Part shown: positions 12,012 through 25,200 of the stretch, in pieces
How positions within the stretch are numbered: the stretch's first letter is position 1
How the letters are laid out: the number at the start of each line of letters is the position of its first letter
From: Hamiltosporidium tvaerminnensis
Lineage: Eukaryota > Microsporidia > Dubosqiidae
Assembly: GCA_022605425.2 (NCBI GenBank)
Contig: JAKIMF020000005.1
Coordinates: forward strand, 1,026,501 to 1,090,500
Length of the DNA: 64,000 nt
Reading direction: 5' to 3'
The notes under the pieces: model-generated
Databases searched by the model: none
The model's input: only the letters and a program-made list of their open reading frames with translations
What the model was told of the DNA's origin: nothing
Position numbers and translations under genes: made by a program

Positions 12012-12164
12012 ATTTTTAAAAAATAATATTTTATTGTTACATTTCCTACATTTTTAATTCGTTATTTCTTTATTTTTACAATTTTTAAAAAATAATATTT
12101 TATTGTTACATTTCTTACATTTTTAATTCGTTATTTCTTTATTTTTACAATTTTTAAAAAATAA
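12012..12164 (+). repeat. Tandem repeat, 69-bp period, about 2.2 copies
   Basis: ATTTTTAAAAAATAATATTT starts at 12012 and recurs at 12081; a partial third unit starts at 12150. The first two units are nearly identical, with one C/T difference (TTTCCTAC versus TTTCTTAC). The near-identity implies recent duplication. Confidence 0.88.
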
Positions 12165-12242
12165 AAACGGGGTTATTTTATGTTTTAAATTTTTTTTGGA
12201 TTGGTAAATAAAAAAAATTTTAGATTTTAAATATTTGAAGAA

Positions 12243-12245
12243 CCC
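12243..12245 (+). promoter_or_regulatory. CCC triplet 12 nt before the OSBP start
   Basis: CCC in AACCCTTTTTTC just upstream of ATG 12258, in an AT-rich leader. It fits the known microsporidian start-proximal CCC motif. Confidence 0.45.
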
Positions 12246-12257
12246 TTTTTTCTTCAA

Positions 12258-14438
12258 ATGGATGTGGAATTCTCAAATACTTTGAAAATAATAAATTTAT
12301 TGAAACATAACAGACTTTCAAATATAAAACAACTATTAAAAGATGAAATTACTGTATATAACGGTGTATGTGGTACATTAATACATTTATCTATACTTTT
12401 ACGTAATTTACCATGTATGAAACGCATGCTTAATAGTATAAGCAGAGAAGAAGGTATAAAATGGATTTCTATTCAAGATAGATATGGTAGAAGTCCTTTA
12501 GATTTATCTATAAAATATAATTCTAAAGAAATTACTATTTTTTTAAATGAATATTTGGATAAAAGAAATAAAAATATTGAAAATAAATTAAGAAAAATTG
12601 AAGATGAAAATAATTATGAAAAAATGATTATTAAAGGATTTGCAGATACAATAATAAAAGAAGGACCGCTAGAAAAATATATAAATTTTGCTTTTGGATA
12701 CAGAAATAGGCATTTGGTATTAAAAAAAGATAAAATATTGTATTATGGGTGTAGAGATACTGGTAAAGAACTTAAAGAAATTTTTGCATTGCACGAGATT
12801 ACAGTGGACGTATGTGAAAATCAAAATAGTTTTATTTTGGTGGACATGCGAAATCGTAAAAAATATATTTTTAGAACTGAAACTCCTGAGGAAGCAGTTG
12901 GGTGGGTTTTGTGTATTGAAGATACAAAATATGAAAATACTTTCGATCAAAGTTTTTTTCATTTTTCGTTGGTTGGTTGTATTTTGAAAGAATATTTGAA
13001 AATCAAAGGAGAAAATTTAGTTTGCGAGGGAATCGTAAGTTTTGAGTGTTTTACGATGTTTGCTGATTTATTTGAAGGTATAAATATTGAGGATGCCATT
13101 GAAAAAGAGGAAATTGTGGCTATGGATGTTGAAAATATTAAAACACCTGTAATTGTAGGAGAAAGTGATTCAGATTCAGAAAAATTTTATGATTTTGAAA
13201 CTGAAAATACGGATGAAATATTAAAAAGTGACAGTTTAATTCAAGTCAGTAGTTTTTCTAAAGAAGATGTGCGAAATGATGAATTTAAAGTAAATTTAGG
13301 CAAAGAAGAATTTTTTGATGCGACTGATGGGGAAAACCAGGAAGAAAAAAATGAATTTTTGACTCAAGAAAGAGTTAAGTTGCCAGTCACAGGAGGAGTT
13401 GAGAAAAAAGAATTATACTCTTCACTTTTAAATGAAAAAAGTGGAAATTTTGATATTTTTTCTGCAAAATTTCCAATGAATGTACACGAACCTCTTTCTT
13501 TACTGCAAAGAATGACCGAAGATTTAATTTTTAAAAATATTTTAGATAAAATTAATGGAATAAGTGATGGATGTTTAAGAATGGCCTACGTTTCTGGTTT
13601 CATCGTTTCTTCTTTTTTTCATACCAAACATAGAATATTTAAACCTTTCACTCCACTTTTAGGTGAAACTTTTTATCACAAATTAGAAAATACAGACATT
13701 TATTGTGAACAAGTCTCTTTAAATCCAAATATTTCTGCTTTGCATGCAGAAAATCAAAATTTTATTTATGAAAGCTTTTTGGATTTTTCTTCTTCTTTAA
13801 AATCTAAAAAAATACTCATAAATCACAACGGTAACTGTAAATTAATTTTAAAAGATAAAAATGAAATTTATAGTTGGAAAAAAGTTGATACGGTGGTGAA
13901 GGGATTTGAATCTGGAGATGTTACTGTTTTACATAATGGAAAGATTGAATTGGAATGTGGAGATATAAAAGGAATAATAAAAATTAAACCATCTAAATCA
14001 AGAGATGAAATAAATGTGTGTGGTTCAGTAAAACAAAAAAACAAAACTGTTTACTCTTTTAAGGGAATTTGGGACAAATATCTTCTTTGTAGAGACATGG
14101 ATACAGGAAATGAATTTTATGTGTACGAATCTAACGAAAGAAGATTTCCTGAGTATTATAACATGACAAAATATTCGTTTCAATTAAATTTTATTACATC
14201 AGAAATTGAAAGTAAAATGTTTTATACAGATAGTAGATACAGACCAGATACAAGAGCTTTAGAATATGGACAATTCGCTAATGCTTTAGAAAATAATGAA
14301 ATTATTGAAAATAGACAACGAGTTAGAAAAAATGAAAGCAGACCTCTAAAACCGAGATTTTTTGAATTTAATAATAATTTATGGACATGGAAAGGATGCG
14401 ATGATACAGGAAAAGGAGAAAGAATATTTGAAATTTAG
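12258..14438 (+). CDS. Oxysterol-binding-protein homologue (ankyrin-PH-FFAT-ORD)
   Basis: A 726-aa lipid-transfer protein of the OSBP/ORP family with yeast Osh1/Osh2-like architecture. Residues about 35-95 look like degenerate ankyrin repeats. Residues about 130-215 form a PH-like domain (KEGPLEKY to EEAVGWVLCIED). An acidic linker carries EFFDATD at residues 351-357, close to the consensus FFAT motif EFFDAxE that binds VAP/Scs2 on the ER. The C-terminal ORD has the signature KPFTPLLGETF (462-472) and DSRYRPDTRALE (658-669). The usual EQVSHHPP motif reads EQVSLNPN (484-491), so the two histidines that bind the PI4P phosphate in Osh4 are absent. The end lacks the usual YKGGYWE-like terminus. 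Predicted to act at ER contact sites; the ligand is unknown. Confidence 0.93.
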   Translation: MDVEFSNTLKIINLLKHNRLSNIKQLLKDEITVYNGVCGTLIHLSILLRNLPCMKRMLNSISREEGIKWISIQDRYGRSPLDLSIKYNSKEITIFLNEYLDKRNKNIENKLRKIEDENNYEKMIIKGFADTIIKEGPLEKYINFAFGYRNRHLVLKKDKILYYGCRDTGKELKEIFALHEITVDVCENQNSFILVDMRNRKKYIFRTETPEEAVGWVLCIEDTKYENTFDQSFFHFSLVGCILKEYLKIKGENLVCEGIVSFECFTMFADLFEGINIEDAIEKEEIVAMDVENIKTPVIVGESDSDSEKFYDFETENTDEILKSDSLIQVSSFSKEDVRNDEFKVNLGKEEFFDATDGENQEEKNEFLTQERVKLPVTGGVEKKELYSSLLNEKSGNFDIFSAKFPMNVHEPLSLLQRMTEDLIFKNILDKINGISDGCLRMAYVSGFIVSSFFHTKHRIFKPFTPLLGETFYHKLENTDIYCEQVSLNPNISALHAENQNFIYESFLDFSSSLKSKKILINHNGNCKLILKDKNEIYSWKKVDTVVKGFESGDVTVLHNGKIELECGDIKGIIKIKPSKSRDEINVCGSVKQKNKTVYSFKGIWDKYLLCRDMDTGNEFYVYESNERRFPEYYNMTKYSFQLNFITSEIESKMFYTDSRYRPDTRALEYGQFANALENNEIIENRQRVRKNESRPLKPRFFEFNNNLWTWKGCDDTGKGERIFEI

Positions 14439-17400
14439 ATTTCTTTTGTTTTTCTTAAGAAATGTAATTTTTTTTTAAAAAAATGCTTTTTTTTTCTATA
14501 TTCGGTAAAATTTAATTATTTTTAGTCATTTTTCGTTTTATTTGATTTTTTGTTTTAAGATAAATCCTTTATCTTTATAGAAGAAGGATGTGGGACTTAC
14601 TGGCTCCATAAAATTTATATTGGCAAGTTTGGGTGCAAATTTCAGCGAAGAATGTCTGGAGAAGGCTATTTTTTTAAATGGCTTAATAAAATTGAGAATT
14701 ATTTCTACTAATTGGGTTGGAAAGAAGAGGGAAAATGTATTCAAATTTTATACCAAACTTTTATTTTAAAATTATAATAATTTGATTTTTCATCGAATTT
14801 TAGAAAGCGTTGAGTTATGATCACCAGATCTTAAAGGTAAATATACTTTTATTCTGATATTTAAAAATTGTAGGTTTTTTTTTTAGGTTTTTAATAATTT
14901 TTAAATTTTTTTGTTTCAATCAATGTTTCCTTAATATTTCTTGGTAATATATTAGTGATATGAATAGATGAAAAAAAGATAATGTTGGTATCGGTAAAAG
15001 CTATTAATTTATTTCTAACAGACATATGTAAATTCTTGATAATCTTCCGTGTATTTTATAGCTTGTTTTCTGATCTCTATGCCATCACATGTCTATGTAT
15101 CTTCAAATAATTGATTTAAAAAATATACACTAGATTGTTTTTTTTTGTATTCATTAGAGCAATTCTGATTCAAATATCTTGAATTTTAAGAAAAATTGTT
15201 TATATTTATTCGTCTGATAGAAATTCTATGTTTTTTTTGTCTTAAAATACTAACATTTGATAATTACATATTTCTAATAAACTGATCAATTTTCTTTATA
15301 TGGAACGATGAACTAAATTAAATATTTTTTGTTGAAAACAAAAAATAGCAAGAATTTTTAAATTCATCGATATTTACATTTTTTTATACCAGAAGATATT
15401 TCGTTGGATATGTCTGTAAGTATTTTTCGGACAAATAACAAATATTGCAGGATTTGTTGTCGGTAAAATATTCAGGTTGTTACTTTCTATGTTAGAATGA
15501 AGCTGCTTTATGTTAAGGCGATATTCCTTTATTTTTTTACGTTTTTAGTTTCCTTTAGACTTTTCAAAATCAGTAAAAAAATACGCTGTACAGAAGTAGT
15601 AGATCCTGTGGCGAGATATTTGCTAATTATTTGATTGTGCAAAATTGAGTAATTATACTAGAATGGTAAAAAAAATATTAGGAAATACTTGAAAAGGCAT
15701 ATTGGTGGTTTAAAATTCTTTTATTTCTCCAGCCTTTTGATCAGATATGTCTAGACAAGTTTTGTTTTATTAAGATGTTACGTTGCAGGTAAGCAGTTCA
15801 TTTATACAACCATTATAAATTAATATTAAGAACATATTAAAATTACTTTCTTCTTTAATTCACGCAATAGGATTGTGAGATAAATATTATCTCTTGAAAA
15901 TTTCAGAAAGAAATCGTGGAATATTATTTTCTGCTTGGTAATTATCTTTAATTTTCTCTATGTTGTATATATAGTTAGAGTATTGTTTTTCCGATATAAT
16001 TTTGTTTATAGAATTTGGTTTTTAAGGAGATAACCGCAACTACAGTTTAATGTGACTTCGATATAATCTAATAAACTTAGTATAAAATATTTATAATATG
16101 GTGCGTGAGAGAGTTTTTTTTTCATTTTTTAGATATGAAAAGTCATTTACGATATATTAATCTTCAAAGGTCGATACATCCGGATTTAATAGAAAACCAT
16201 AAGACTTTTTCAGCATTATTGGCGTAAAGGAATTACGTAGTTAGTAGGAACTTTTTTCTCGAAACAATATGAGTAACTTAGTTGGATGTGGCTACCATTA
16301 TATAATTTTTTCAAATATGAGACATTCTGATGAAATTTTCGGTCTTTAAGCTTGCTTTCGCTATATTTTTTGAACAAATATAAATTTGAGAATTTTATAA
16401 AATATTTTTTTACTCAAAGTCTCTATGGGAATTAGCGTCCTATGGTTTATTAAAAAACAATTAAACTTTTAAATGGTTTAATTTTATTCTTCTCTTGAGT
16501 GAAAATTTAATTATTGGATTTAGTTCCTCTTAAAATAAACATTCCTTTATTCTTAGCATTGTGCTTACTCTTTTGAATGATACATATTGTATAAAGATGA
16601 TTAAAGAATTCTAAATTAGGAAAGTGACCATTTTATTGATTTTTACACCTATGACTTGGCGTTTGAAATATCTAATGGCCTCCAATTATTCTCTAAGTCA
16701 ATATAAAGCAATGTCATTCTGATATATTTATATTTCTATTCCCATTCAAAAGATACCCCGATTTTAAAACCTGCCATCGTCATCTTCGGTTCAAAAATCA
16801 AATTTAATCTGTATTTTTTCGGTATAAGATATTCAAAAAAATTATCTTGTGATCAATATCTATAGATTCAAATTCGTCATAAAATACATAAAATCATGCT
16901 AATTCCTTTAATCTACAATCTCGAAAAAGTTATCTCCTTCGATGTTGGATATAATCTTTGATTTAAAATCTTTAAATGGCTTGTTAGATTGTTTCGATCT
17001 CCTTTAGGACAAATAAAAATTCATTAAAGTCACCTTGCTCGCTGAAAACGGTTTTATATAGGCAAATTTAACCATCTTTCTCACACAAATATTGAGTTTT
17101 CGATCTAAAATTATAGTAAATTCTCTGATTTTCAATTCAAAAAATATTTGAAGCTACTAAAACGTTACATTCATTCCGAAATGTCACTGTGTGATTTGAT
17201 TTTGTTATTTACTCGAAAATCATATTTTTTATCTAAAACCTTGATAAAATAATATTTTACTTTTCCGTTGATTGATATGTTTTTGTGGAAATATTCTAAA
17301 TCAATTACTATTTAAAATAAAGATATCTAAAAAAGACAAATTAAAATGTAAATTGTAGAGTGAATTGGAAAATTTCGTTTACCCGAACACGCAAAATACA

Positions 17401-18126
17401 TAAGATAATATAAGTTTACCATAATTTCAAGCCATCGGTAAAAATACAAGTCATAGTCTATTTAGCTTCAAATTACTAAAACATTGAATAATATATTACT
17501 AATTTAAAAAGCAATACATTCTTTTCTTTTGTATACGAATATACAACAAGAAATTATTTAACTCCTGAGTGAACTTTAGATTTAGAACTTTCTTGCGAAA
17601 TTCTTATCATATACTAGTTTATGATGTAGATCATTAATTAGAAAGAGGCTTGGAGATGTGCGGTTTATAATTTGTGCAAGATTTTTAGGCTTTCAATCTT
17701 ATCCGAAAGATCTCAAAACATATTACTAATACACACTATAAAAAGTAAAATATATTTGAAAAAATAAAAGTTGTGTAAACGACAAAAAAACATGAAAAAT
17801 CAATTTGAGAGAAAAATTTTTAAAACAGATATACAATTAAAAAAGAAAATATATATCTAAAAGGTAGAAATCTGGTTTCGAAAAAACCAAAAACTATAAA
17901 TGAAATCATGTGTTTGAAAAAACAGAGCGAAATTTATAGAGACTAAATTTTGAGTATATTGCGTCAAGGATTAAAGAATATATAATTCAAAACAATGAAT
18001 ATAAATTATTGTTTAAAAACCAAAAAAAATATTTGTCAAATTTCATTTATTATCTAAGCTTTAATAAATATGCGTCAATTGAATAGCAAAGTAAAAATCA
18101 AAATAGATTAAATAATTATTCCGAAA
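14439..18126. other. Long AT-rich spacer
   Basis: About 3.7 kb with no supportable gene. A short open stretch at 14561-14709 on the plus strand has an unbiased-looking composition but starts without an ATG and has no recognisable family. I see no RNA gene. Confidence 0.5.
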
Positions 18127-20469
18127 TTAATGTAATATTTCAATACCTTCCTCATATAAAAAATTTGATGTATGTTGATGGTTGAAATTGTTATAAATTT
18201 GCTTAAAAAACGACGAAGCTCTTGACAAGGATATAATATTGAAATTGAATTGAACAAAACGAACACCTGAAAACGACAATCTTAAATTTTGCAAATTTTT
18301 AAAATTTCTCAAATATTCCAAATCCTTAAGGCACATGCAAACTCCCCATAAATTTAAAATTCTCAAAGAATTTAAAAATCTACAATTCTCACCAAGCTGA
18401 TAAAAACGAATATTAACAAATCTGGATTCATATAGATTTAATTCTTCTAGGATCTGCAAATTCATTATTCTATTTAAATCATTTATATCACAAATACCAT
18501 ACTTGTAGCAGAGTGTTTTTAATGTTAAATTACAGTTCTGATTTATCCCACTGAGATAATTAGAATATATTTTACGACTAGATAAATGTAAATTTTCCAG
18601 AAATTTTAGCTCATTTAAAAGATTAAATTCTTTAGTTTTATTCAGATTCGAATCATACAAATACAAGGATTTGATATTTCTTGGTATAAATTTTTCATAA
18701 TAAGATTTTTCGATGGATTCTATATCGCAAAACCTTAACGATAATACTTTAAGGTTTTCCAATTTGAAAATCTCATTTAAGCTAAATGTATCTATTTTCA
18801 AATTACTTAAAAATATCTGTGTTAAGTATTTATAATTATTGAATGAATTAAGTTTTAAGGTTTTCTTATTTAAAATTACATTGCGAATGTGTAAGACTCT
18901 GATTTTTGGCTTCTGAAACAACAATCTATAAAATTTATTACTGAAATATTTATGATAAATTGTTACATTCTTTAATTCTGGCATATTTTTCATTACATTT
19001 ACAATATATGGTTCAAGATTAATATTAGATTCGTAATTAGATAATTTTAATGTATGTAAAAATCTTAAATATTTTAAAGAATCACAGAATTCTTTTGATA
19101 ATTTAGAATAGCAAAAATCAATTTCAAAATATATAAAATTTATACTAAAATTTAAGGTAATAAACTCATTAATAAAATTTTCTGCTATAAATATGGAATT
19201 GAAAATTAATATAACTTTACGAACATTCAATTTCTTGCAAAAATTAATCCACCAATTAAATTTCGTTTTAAAATTTCGAATTTCAATGTATTCCAATGTT
19301 TCTTGTAAACTCATGAATGATTCAAATCCATTGAAACCCGAACATCTTCTAACATTATCAAATATCAACCCTTTAACTTTATGTTTTTTAAGAAAGGAAA
19401 TAATATCATCGCTATCAATACTTAGATTTTTCAAAGTGAAATATTCTAAATTCTTATCAACAGCTAATCCCAACTCATATATCATTATTCCGGTCGAATC
19501 TGATACATTTGAAACCGTTATTGCTTTAAAAATATGTATTGGAAATACAAAAATATGATTTTTAGATTTAAATTTGGATATCTGATATCTAAAAAAAATT
19601 AATGAATTAATATTAATTTCCTTTAACAGAACTTTAAAAATTTTAAAAATTTCTGGATTTTTTAAATGATTTTCAAGAATTGAGAATACTTTGAAATTAT
19701 TTATCAATAAATTTTTATATGGAATGTGTTCATTGAAAAGCGAAGTATCGAAAAATTCGTTTTTAATGCTTAAAATTATTAGATTTTCATCACAGAAAAC
19801 ATGTTTCAACATCAAAGTGTTTATAAAGGCAGAAATAATAGCTTCTTTCAAAGACGATTCACTTTGAACAAAAATATTCTTACAAAATACTTCTTCGATA
19901 CGTGCATCTGTATTTGTTGAATCAACAATATTTTTGCTACTAAAGATTTTAAAGAAAATTCCTTGTAAAAGTTGAGACAAATTTTTATCCGCTACTGCTT
20001 TAAGATATTTTAATACTATTAAAAGACTTTCAAAATGATTATAATTTACTGTATCAGGTATAGCCGTAATATCTTTAGTAATTTTTAAAATGTATTCCAA
20101 TTCAAAATTACATTCGATTTTTCCACATTGATTTTTTGATGTATTTGAATCAAAAAGACTTTTCAAGACTTCAAAACTTATAAAATTTGTATTTTCGTAT
20201 GTGAATACATGATCTGAAATTTTCATTGGCCTTTGATCCAAACTATATGAAATCAAAAAATTGTATATTAAATCAGGTGTTTCTAAATTTATATAAGACT
20301 TCTGTGCTTCGCGGTAAAATCTAATCTCGGAATTTATGTTTCTTTCAAACCAATAAACAATCTTATGTGTGCTAATGAATCTCGATAAGATAGCTAAATT
20401 AATTATGAGATTATGAATGCACATTATATTGTTCTTAGGCGTCATTTCTTTTTGATGAGAACTATTCAT
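18127..20469 (-). CDS. Secreted leucine-rich-repeat protein, family member 2
   Basis: A 780-aa protein starting at the first ATG. Residues 15-33 form a hydrophobic N-terminal segment, probably a signal peptide. The N-terminal third (YWFERNINSEI, SYSLDQRPMKISDHVFTY, KNQCGKIECNFELEYIL) is almost the same as in the gene at 26241-28601, including long runs of near-identical DNA. The rest is about as leucine-rich but much more diverged. LRRs run from about residue 330 to 760. There is no catalytic domain. The paralogue lies in inverted orientation 5.8 kb away with a decayed LINE between them. Function unknown; a secreted host-interface role is an inference. Confidence 0.87.
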   Translation of the reverse strand: MNSSHQKEMTPKNNIMCIHNLIINLAILSRFISTHKIVYWFERNINSEIRFYREAQKSYINLETPDLIYNFLISYSLDQRPMKISDHVFTYENTNFISFEVLKSLFDSNTSKNQCGKIECNFELEYILKITKDITAIPDTVNYNHFESLLIVLKYLKAVADKNLSQLLQGIFFKIFSSKNIVDSTNTDARIEEVFCKNIFVQSESSLKEAIISAFINTLMLKHVFCDENLIILSIKNEFFDTSLFNEHIPYKNLLINNFKVFSILENHLKNPEIFKIFKVLLKEININSLIFFRYQISKFKSKNHIFVFPIHIFKAITVSNVSDSTGIMIYELGLAVDKNLEYFTLKNLSIDSDDIISFLKKHKVKGLIFDNVRRCSGFNGFESFMSLQETLEYIEIRNFKTKFNWWINFCKKLNVRKVILIFNSIFIAENFINEFITLNFSINFIYFEIDFCYSKLSKEFCDSLKYLRFLHTLKLSNYESNINLEPYIVNVMKNMPELKNVTIYHKYFSNKFYRLLFQKPKIRVLHIRNVILNKKTLKLNSFNNYKYLTQIFLSNLKIDTFSLNEIFKLENLKVLSLRFCDIESIEKSYYEKFIPRNIKSLYLYDSNLNKTKEFNLLNELKFLENLHLSSRKIYSNYLSGINQNCNLTLKTLCYKYGICDINDLNRIMNLQILEELNLYESRFVNIRFYQLGENCRFLNSLRILNLWGVCMCLKDLEYLRNFKNLQNLRLSFSGVRFVQFNFNIISLSRASSFFKQIYNNFNHQHTSNFLYEEGIEILH

Positions 20470-22239
20470 GAATATCCAAATTTAAAAAATTAATGTTTTC
20501 TATTAATTTTTTTTTAAAAGTATTTTATCTAAATTAAATTTATAATTTAAATTAATGAATCTGCTTCGGATGTCTCTTTACACCATTTCAAAAGAATATC
20601 GTTAGTTAAAGAAACTAGCAAAATTTTTGGATATAGAAACATATTTGATAAACAGAAAAAAAGTATCTACTAAGATATATATTTATAGGTTCAACCAATA
20701 AATTCTAGACATATATGCCAATTTTATGTTTGAAATGCTGTTTTTCCCAAAATTGTGCGTTTTTATAAATAAAAAGTCTACTTTAATTCATGATAATGGA
20801 AAATCAAAATTTTTTGCAATCTTAAATAAATATTTTAATTAAATTGTAAAATATCGAAACAATATTTTTGATTTTAAAAGATAATTATGCCCAAGAAAAG
20901 CCAAAGAAAAGAATAATTATAGGGAGGAAATAATATTTTCAAATGCAATTCATTATGCAGTGATCAATCTTAGTTTTCTAATTGAAAAAAAATTAAACAC
21001 ATTTTGAAAATAGTATAAAATTCAAAAGAACAATTTGCCACTATGTTCAATCAAATAATTTGAAATAGTTCGAGATACAATCTGTTTAAATATATCAAAC
21101 ATTTCTATACAGTAAATTTCGAAAAAAAAACGTATGAAATGACGAAAAATATTAAATAAGTTGCAATTTATGATTTTGGAAGACAATCTTAAACAACCTA
21201 CATCGAGAGATTCATTCTAAAAATAATAATTACGGCCTTGGTTTATGTCTTGGTTATAATTCTTTTGGGAAGATTAAGTCTACATATAGAACTAATTATA
21301 TACTTGAACTATACGCTAGCATACGTCTTCAAAACTAAATATATTCCCAAGAAATAGATCTGAAGCTATAAATCAGAAAAGCTAATTTGCTTGTCTAACC
21401 AAATAATTATTTGCATTATAAAATTTAATCGGACAGATATTCTTGGTATAAAAGTTATCCGTGTTTAAAATTTTACTGGATATTGAGATTCTTCTATTTA
21501 TACACACTTCGAGAATTATTTATTAAATCGAGTTTTATTTGTAACTAAGATATAAATTTACTCTTAGTTAAGCCGAATATTGTGATATCGCATAATTTAA
21601 TTGCTTTTCTTATGCGGAGACTATTCTTTCCTCTAATAACACCGACTATAAAAAAATAGATTTTTTCAAAGCTTACAATTTATAGATCAGATTTTTGTGC
21701 GATAGCATACATTTCTTTTACTTTATAACGAAATAAATTCATCATGATATTTTTTTTCATTGATGTATCGGTTTTATAAATGATTCTAATTCTTCAGATC
21801 ATTATTTTTGTATACTAAATATTGAAATTCAGAACAGTGCTATTATGTTTTTATAAAAATAAATTTAATTTTTAAAAGTAATGTAAAAGACAAATACCAT
21901 GTATTTGGTAAAAAAAAATAAGTTAACAACGAAAATTTAGAATATGCTAAATGTGGCTGTTAACATTTAGAAACGGTTTAAAAAATAAACAAGCGTTTAT
22001 TTTGAATAAATTAACAATATTAGCGAGATTATATCAAATCTGATCATCCAAGCACTATCGACTGTCTCGAAGGAATATTGTCAGACTAACCTAGTCTATC
22101 TGCTTTCTATTTAACTATCGTCTTTTTACCCAATTCCTCTAGTTTATACCAACCAAAGGCATAATATATCATAATTTTGTTATCATTCTAGAAAAAAACT
22201 GACCAATAGTCTTAAATTTAATATTATGACTCCTTCACA
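20470..22239. other. AT-rich spacer between LRR gene 2 and a LINE relic
   Basis: No gene, RNA or clear repeat is supported by eye across about 1.8 kb. Confidence 0.5.
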
Positions 22240-25200
22240 GCCGTAAAGCATTAAGGGTCTCAATCTGCTCTTTCGGAGGGGCTATCTTGATCGGAAAGAG
22301 TCCCTAAAAACAACTGTTTTGAAATTCTGAGAGTACTATAATGAGATATTTAGTTGTATTGTTGAGATCGATCTGTAAAAAATTAGCACAAACGAGAAGG
22401 AAAGGTAAATAGAACCAGAATAAAATAGAGAGTGGCATAATCGCAGCTTCATTTCCAAACATATTATTGAAAAACTGCACTATATGGTACCCCGTAGAAA
22501 AATTAGGGCTTTGGATTTGAAAGCTTCCAAGGAAATTGGTTGATAGTAAAGATTTTGCTATCATGTATCAAATTTTCAGAATAAGTAGAATCAAATCTAT
22601 CGATGAAGATCGTTGATGCGGCACGAAATATACAAGCAGTGAAGGTATGCCATGATAAAGCGGCACAAAAAAAAATACAGATTTTTTTGAAGAAAAACAT
22701 GAAAGTGAAATTTCTCGCCAGGGAATTTCGAAATCTTTACGAGAAGGCTTTGTTCAAAAAAAACCTCTGCTTTCGAGAATGAAGCAAAAGAACTCACAAG
22801 AGTTGAATTAAAACTTTTGTTTAAAATGTTTCATCAGGTTCTTCGCACAATAAGAATAACTTTTTAAACTTTTTCTCCAAAAAGGTTTGATATATGCTCG
22901 TCGGAAGCAATTAGAGAGAGAATCATATGTTTTTAGCTGTGTATAAGCCGAATTCGTCGCAGTTTCTTTAAGCGTGTATAAACTCAGCCTATAATTATTT
23001 CTGTTAAAATTTTGATATTTAGTCGTATTGTCTGAAAAAAATGATGTTAAAGTAACAAAAGATGATTATTTTATTTATTTAAAAATAGTGCATTTTACTT
23101 CGTTTTCTTCGCTTAATGAATTCATAGCTATCAATTATTGGCATATTAAAATGAAGGCCGCTGGAATAAATAGTATCGACGATTTCTTCAGTTTGAAACC
23201 AACAAGTTTTCGGAAATTTCTTTATGATAATGTGAAAATTAGATGTTTTGAATACATAGTTCAAGTTAGTTGGTTTTATCAAAGCTTAAGTATTTAATCA
23301 CAAAGAATTCGGACGAATTAGCAGCTACAGATCGATCACCTGTAGGTTTAACCTCTACAGGTTAACGACACAGAGTGTAAATAAATTCATTAAACGAGAA
23401 ATAGAAAGAAGAATTAACTGCAGAAACCGGAATGAGAGCGTCAAAGGGTGCAATGATCCAAAAAACAAGCACCATTGAATATTAACTTTAATAAAGAGTA
23501 TGTAAACAATCTGAAAGCGACCTAGACTGATTTTTTAAAAAACATAAGACTCGTCTATCCTGAATATTTGACTCAATATAACAAATTTCATAATTTACCT
23601 AATTGTATTCGAAATTCATGAAGGAATTATATCGAAATGGAAAATTTATATATCATTAGAGCCTGAAAAAATTATGAACAAACATATTTCGTGAGGGAAT
23701 TTACAGGGAGATAGACTATCACTACCGTTTTTTGTACTGTGTATGAATTCATTAAGCCGAAAGCTGAATGAAAAATACACAAAAGTGACAATACAAAGAG
23801 ATGCTAAATCCCACTCTACTAATCATCTCTTGTTTATTGATGACCTTAAGCACTTTGCTATTGAAAGTTCTAATTAAGTACTATGACAACTTAGGCAAAA
23901 GAATTTTTAAGAAAATTCAGCAAGATATCAACAAAAAGAAGTCAGCAACAAATGATGCGTGTCACGAAGATACTACTACTATTTTAGAAGGTGTTAGTGT
24001 TTACAAATATTTAGAAATAGTAAAAGATAGCAGAAGTAATTTAATACGAAGCTCATTAGATGAAATACCAAGCAAACTTATGTCAAGATTTGAAAGAGTT
24101 CGTCACACTAGATTAAACGCAAATAATTTATTTTCTGCAAAAACTCAACATGCTATATCGTTGAAAAACAACCACATGGACATAGTTCGTCTTAACGCGG
24201 TCGATTACTCTAAGCTGGATGAGCACTGTGTGCGAATTGGCGAAGAATAAGATGCATCTTCGCCTATGATGCAAAGATCGTCGATACCTCCTTGGAACAG
24301 AACTTGAAAGCTCTTTATAGTGGTGAGTTTCGATGCGAGCATATGCTTCTCCTACCCTTGGATTGACAAGAAAAAGAAAAAAACATCAACTAGACGGCAA
24401 GCAATCCTAAAGCTGGAAAATAAAAATAAAACCTAGCTTGCACTAATCAAAAGCTTCTTAAAAGTAAATTATTGTTTTGAGGAGAAGTCACTAAGAAGAT
24501 TTTAGAAGAAGCTCGACTTGCAAAACTATCTGACAAAATAGGAAAACTTAAACTACATGCAAAGTTATATAATGCAAGAAAATGAGCTTGTAAATGTTAG
24601 TTACTCTTCTATATGGCAGAAAAATGATAATAATAGGTCGTGTGAGGAAACAGTGTTTGATATACCCAGGAAAGAAATGCATTTTTAGAGCAGATGGTTG
24701 TGCAAACTTAGCAACAGGTCTAGTAAAACCGTAGATATCTTATCGACTAGATGTGTGAAAATACTGATCATGGCTATCCAGACGGAATAATTAAGTGGTT
24801 TAATGCTTGCACTTTCTCTTGCTAAATAAAATGAGTTTAGTTCTTCAAAGCGGATTAGAAGCCCTTGGAGCAAGAAATTCTTAAAACGAGCATGCGGAGG
24901 TAAAATGTGACACCAGAATAAAAATCGATTTCTGGATTTGGAATAAAGATCCGACATATTTATTTTAGACAAGAGTAAAAATAATATAAGACTCATTAAA
25001 GTAAAAAGTACTTTTCAAGATTCACTTCAAACAATCGAAACTGAAAAATTAGGTTGTATGGCTTATTTTACAAAAGTTCGGGCTTTATTTATAAATATGG
25101 AGTTCAGATAATTCCTTATGTAATGACTTGGGATGGTATTGTGACGTAATATCATAAGAGATGCCTTAAAAATTGCAAATACCTATAAATAAAGAGGCCA

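Larger units (their letters stand above)
11504..12257. other. Intergenic region between BUD23 and the OSBP gene
   Basis: About 750 bp holding two local repeat arrays, listed separately, and the CCC motif before the OSBP start. No gene is supported. Confidence 0.6.

Noticed and set aside
14538-14744. Short open frames downstream of the OSBP gene on both strands
   Set aside because: Neither frame starts with ATG at a sensible place, and no family is recognisable. Kept as spacer.
22304-22797. Minus-strand open frames of 65-86 codons
   Set aside because: They are antisense shadows of the decayed LINE copy B, which reads on the plus strand.
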